Source: an uncultured Prevotella sp.
GTDB lineage: Bacteria > Bacteroidota > Bacteroidia > Bacteroidales > Bacteroidaceae
Length of the DNA: 64,000 bases
Direction of reading: 5' to 3'
Assembly (NCBI GenBank): GCA_905233985.1
Contig: CAJOFA010000005.1
Location: 1 to 64,000, forward strand
How positions within the stretch are numbered: the first letter of the stretch is position 1; each line of letters opens with the position of its first letter. The position numbers and the translations under genes are program-made. The notes beneath the pieces are model-generated. The model worked only from the letters and a program-made list of their open reading frames with translations. It was not told the origin of the DNA and did not search any database. Positions 63,566 through 64,000 of this stretch are shown piece by piece.

Positions 63566-64000
63566 ATGAATTTGTCAGGTAAGAAAATAGTTCTCGGCAT
63601 CACAGGTTCTATAGCAGCCTATAAGTCATGCCTTATCATCCGACAGCTCATCAAAGCCGGTGCTGAGGTACAGGTTGTCATCACGCCCGCAGGCAAAGAG
63701 TTCATCACTCCCATCACATTGTCGGCTCTGACACAGAAGCCCGTTATAAGCGAATTCTTCGCCCAGCGTGACGGCACGTGGCATAGCCATGTGGCTTTGG
63801 GACTATGGGCTGACGCTATGCTTATAGCACCCTGTACGGCATCAACACTGGGCAAGATGGCCAATGGCATTGCCGATAACATGCTGATTACAACATACCT
63901 GTCAATGAAGGCACCTGTATTCATTGCTCCCGCGATGGACCTCGATATGTATCAGCACCCCACCACGCAGCAGAACCTGGAACGGCTACGCTCCTTCGGA
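63566..64000 (+). CDS. coaBC: CoaBC phosphopantothenoylcysteine decarboxylase/synthetase, partial at right edge
   Basis: 145 codons are visible. The flavoprotein CoaC half begins MNLSGKKIVLGITGSIAAYK, with the catalytic His in DGTWHSHVALGLWADAML, and IAPCTASTLGKMANGIADN and the PAMDLDMYQHP motif. The CoaB half would follow outside. Makes 4'-phosphopantetheine for coenzyme A. Forty-six bp after the exonuclease, likely same operon. Confidence 0.95.
   Translation, partial: MNLSGKKIVLGITGSIAAYKSCLIIRQLIKAGAEVQVVITPAGKEFITPITLSALTQKPVISEFFAQRDGTWHSHVALGLWADAMLIAPCTASTLGKMANGIADNMLITTYLSMKAPVFIAPAMDLDMYQHPTTQQNLERLRSFG

Overview
The window looks like a chromosomal segment of a Bacteroidales bacterium, most likely Prevotella or a close relative. 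The grounds are a Bacteroidetes-type primary sigma factor of 287 residues, an Na+-translocating NADH:quinone reductase operon, promoters of the Bacteroidetes form (TTTG, 19-20 bp, TAnnTTTG) in front of many genes, few strong Shine-Dalgarno sites, and families such as DUF4494, DUF3127 and the leuA-leuC-leuD-leuA2-leuB order. Both window ends cut through genes (a RhuM-like gene on the left, coaBC on the right).

Layout. 1-8.7 kb, minus strand: a defence operon running from an SNF2-type helicase with a PLD-like N-terminus, through a DUF4391 gene broken by a frameshift, a Fic protein, an unknown protein, a HEPN-like protein and a type III DNA methyltransferase, to a RhuM-family protein. 8.7-9.6 kb: a non-coding block of strict 22-bp-period repeats. 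9.6-16.7 kb: fur-purA-hisS, an AraC regulator with dipeptidyl peptidase III and an AlkD-like protein, and a TPR protein. 16.7-23.4 kb: the leucine operon with a leader peptide and attenuator. 23.8-30.4 kb: a second, AT-rich operon of SNF2 helicase, actin/Hsp70-fold ATPase, a protein with an LRR_5-like part and a SYKFFW-type domain, and a small lipoprotein. This is the best candidate for an undescribed system. 30.4-31 kb: a second 22-bp-period array built in the same order as the first. 31-38 kb: trpS and nqrABCDEF. 38-48.4 kb: tamB-like (plus), then pcrA, galE, dapA and an SPFH/NfeD pair (minus). 48.4-54.4 kb: a formylglycine-enzyme-like remnant, an EamA transporter, truA, an EFR1 ferredoxin/flavodoxin, a PLP-binding protein, DUF4494 and a pseudokinase. 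54.5-64 kb, mainly plus: malic enzyme, an rRNA/tRNA methyltransferase, an HtrA protease, the primary sigma factor, a small exported protein, a DUF3127 protein (minus), dnaN, a 3'-5' exonuclease and coaBC.

Three kinds of structure are not explained by genes. (1) Intergenic arrays with a fixed 22-bp period but different unit sequences, at four loci; two of them sit in front of the two helicase operons and share a 55-bp block. (2) A GC-rich palindromic element of about 40 bp in seven copies, several translated in frame inside LeuC, LeuA2, LeuD, TruA and the EFR1 protein. (3) Tracts of 7-bp units, some inside essential genes (hisS, pcrA twice) and some in promoters or at gene ends. The leu leader (28 codons with LLL and III runs, and competing antiterminator and terminator hairpins) is a textbook-style attenuator in a phylum where such control is seldom discussed.

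All calls come from reading the sequence; no database search was possible.
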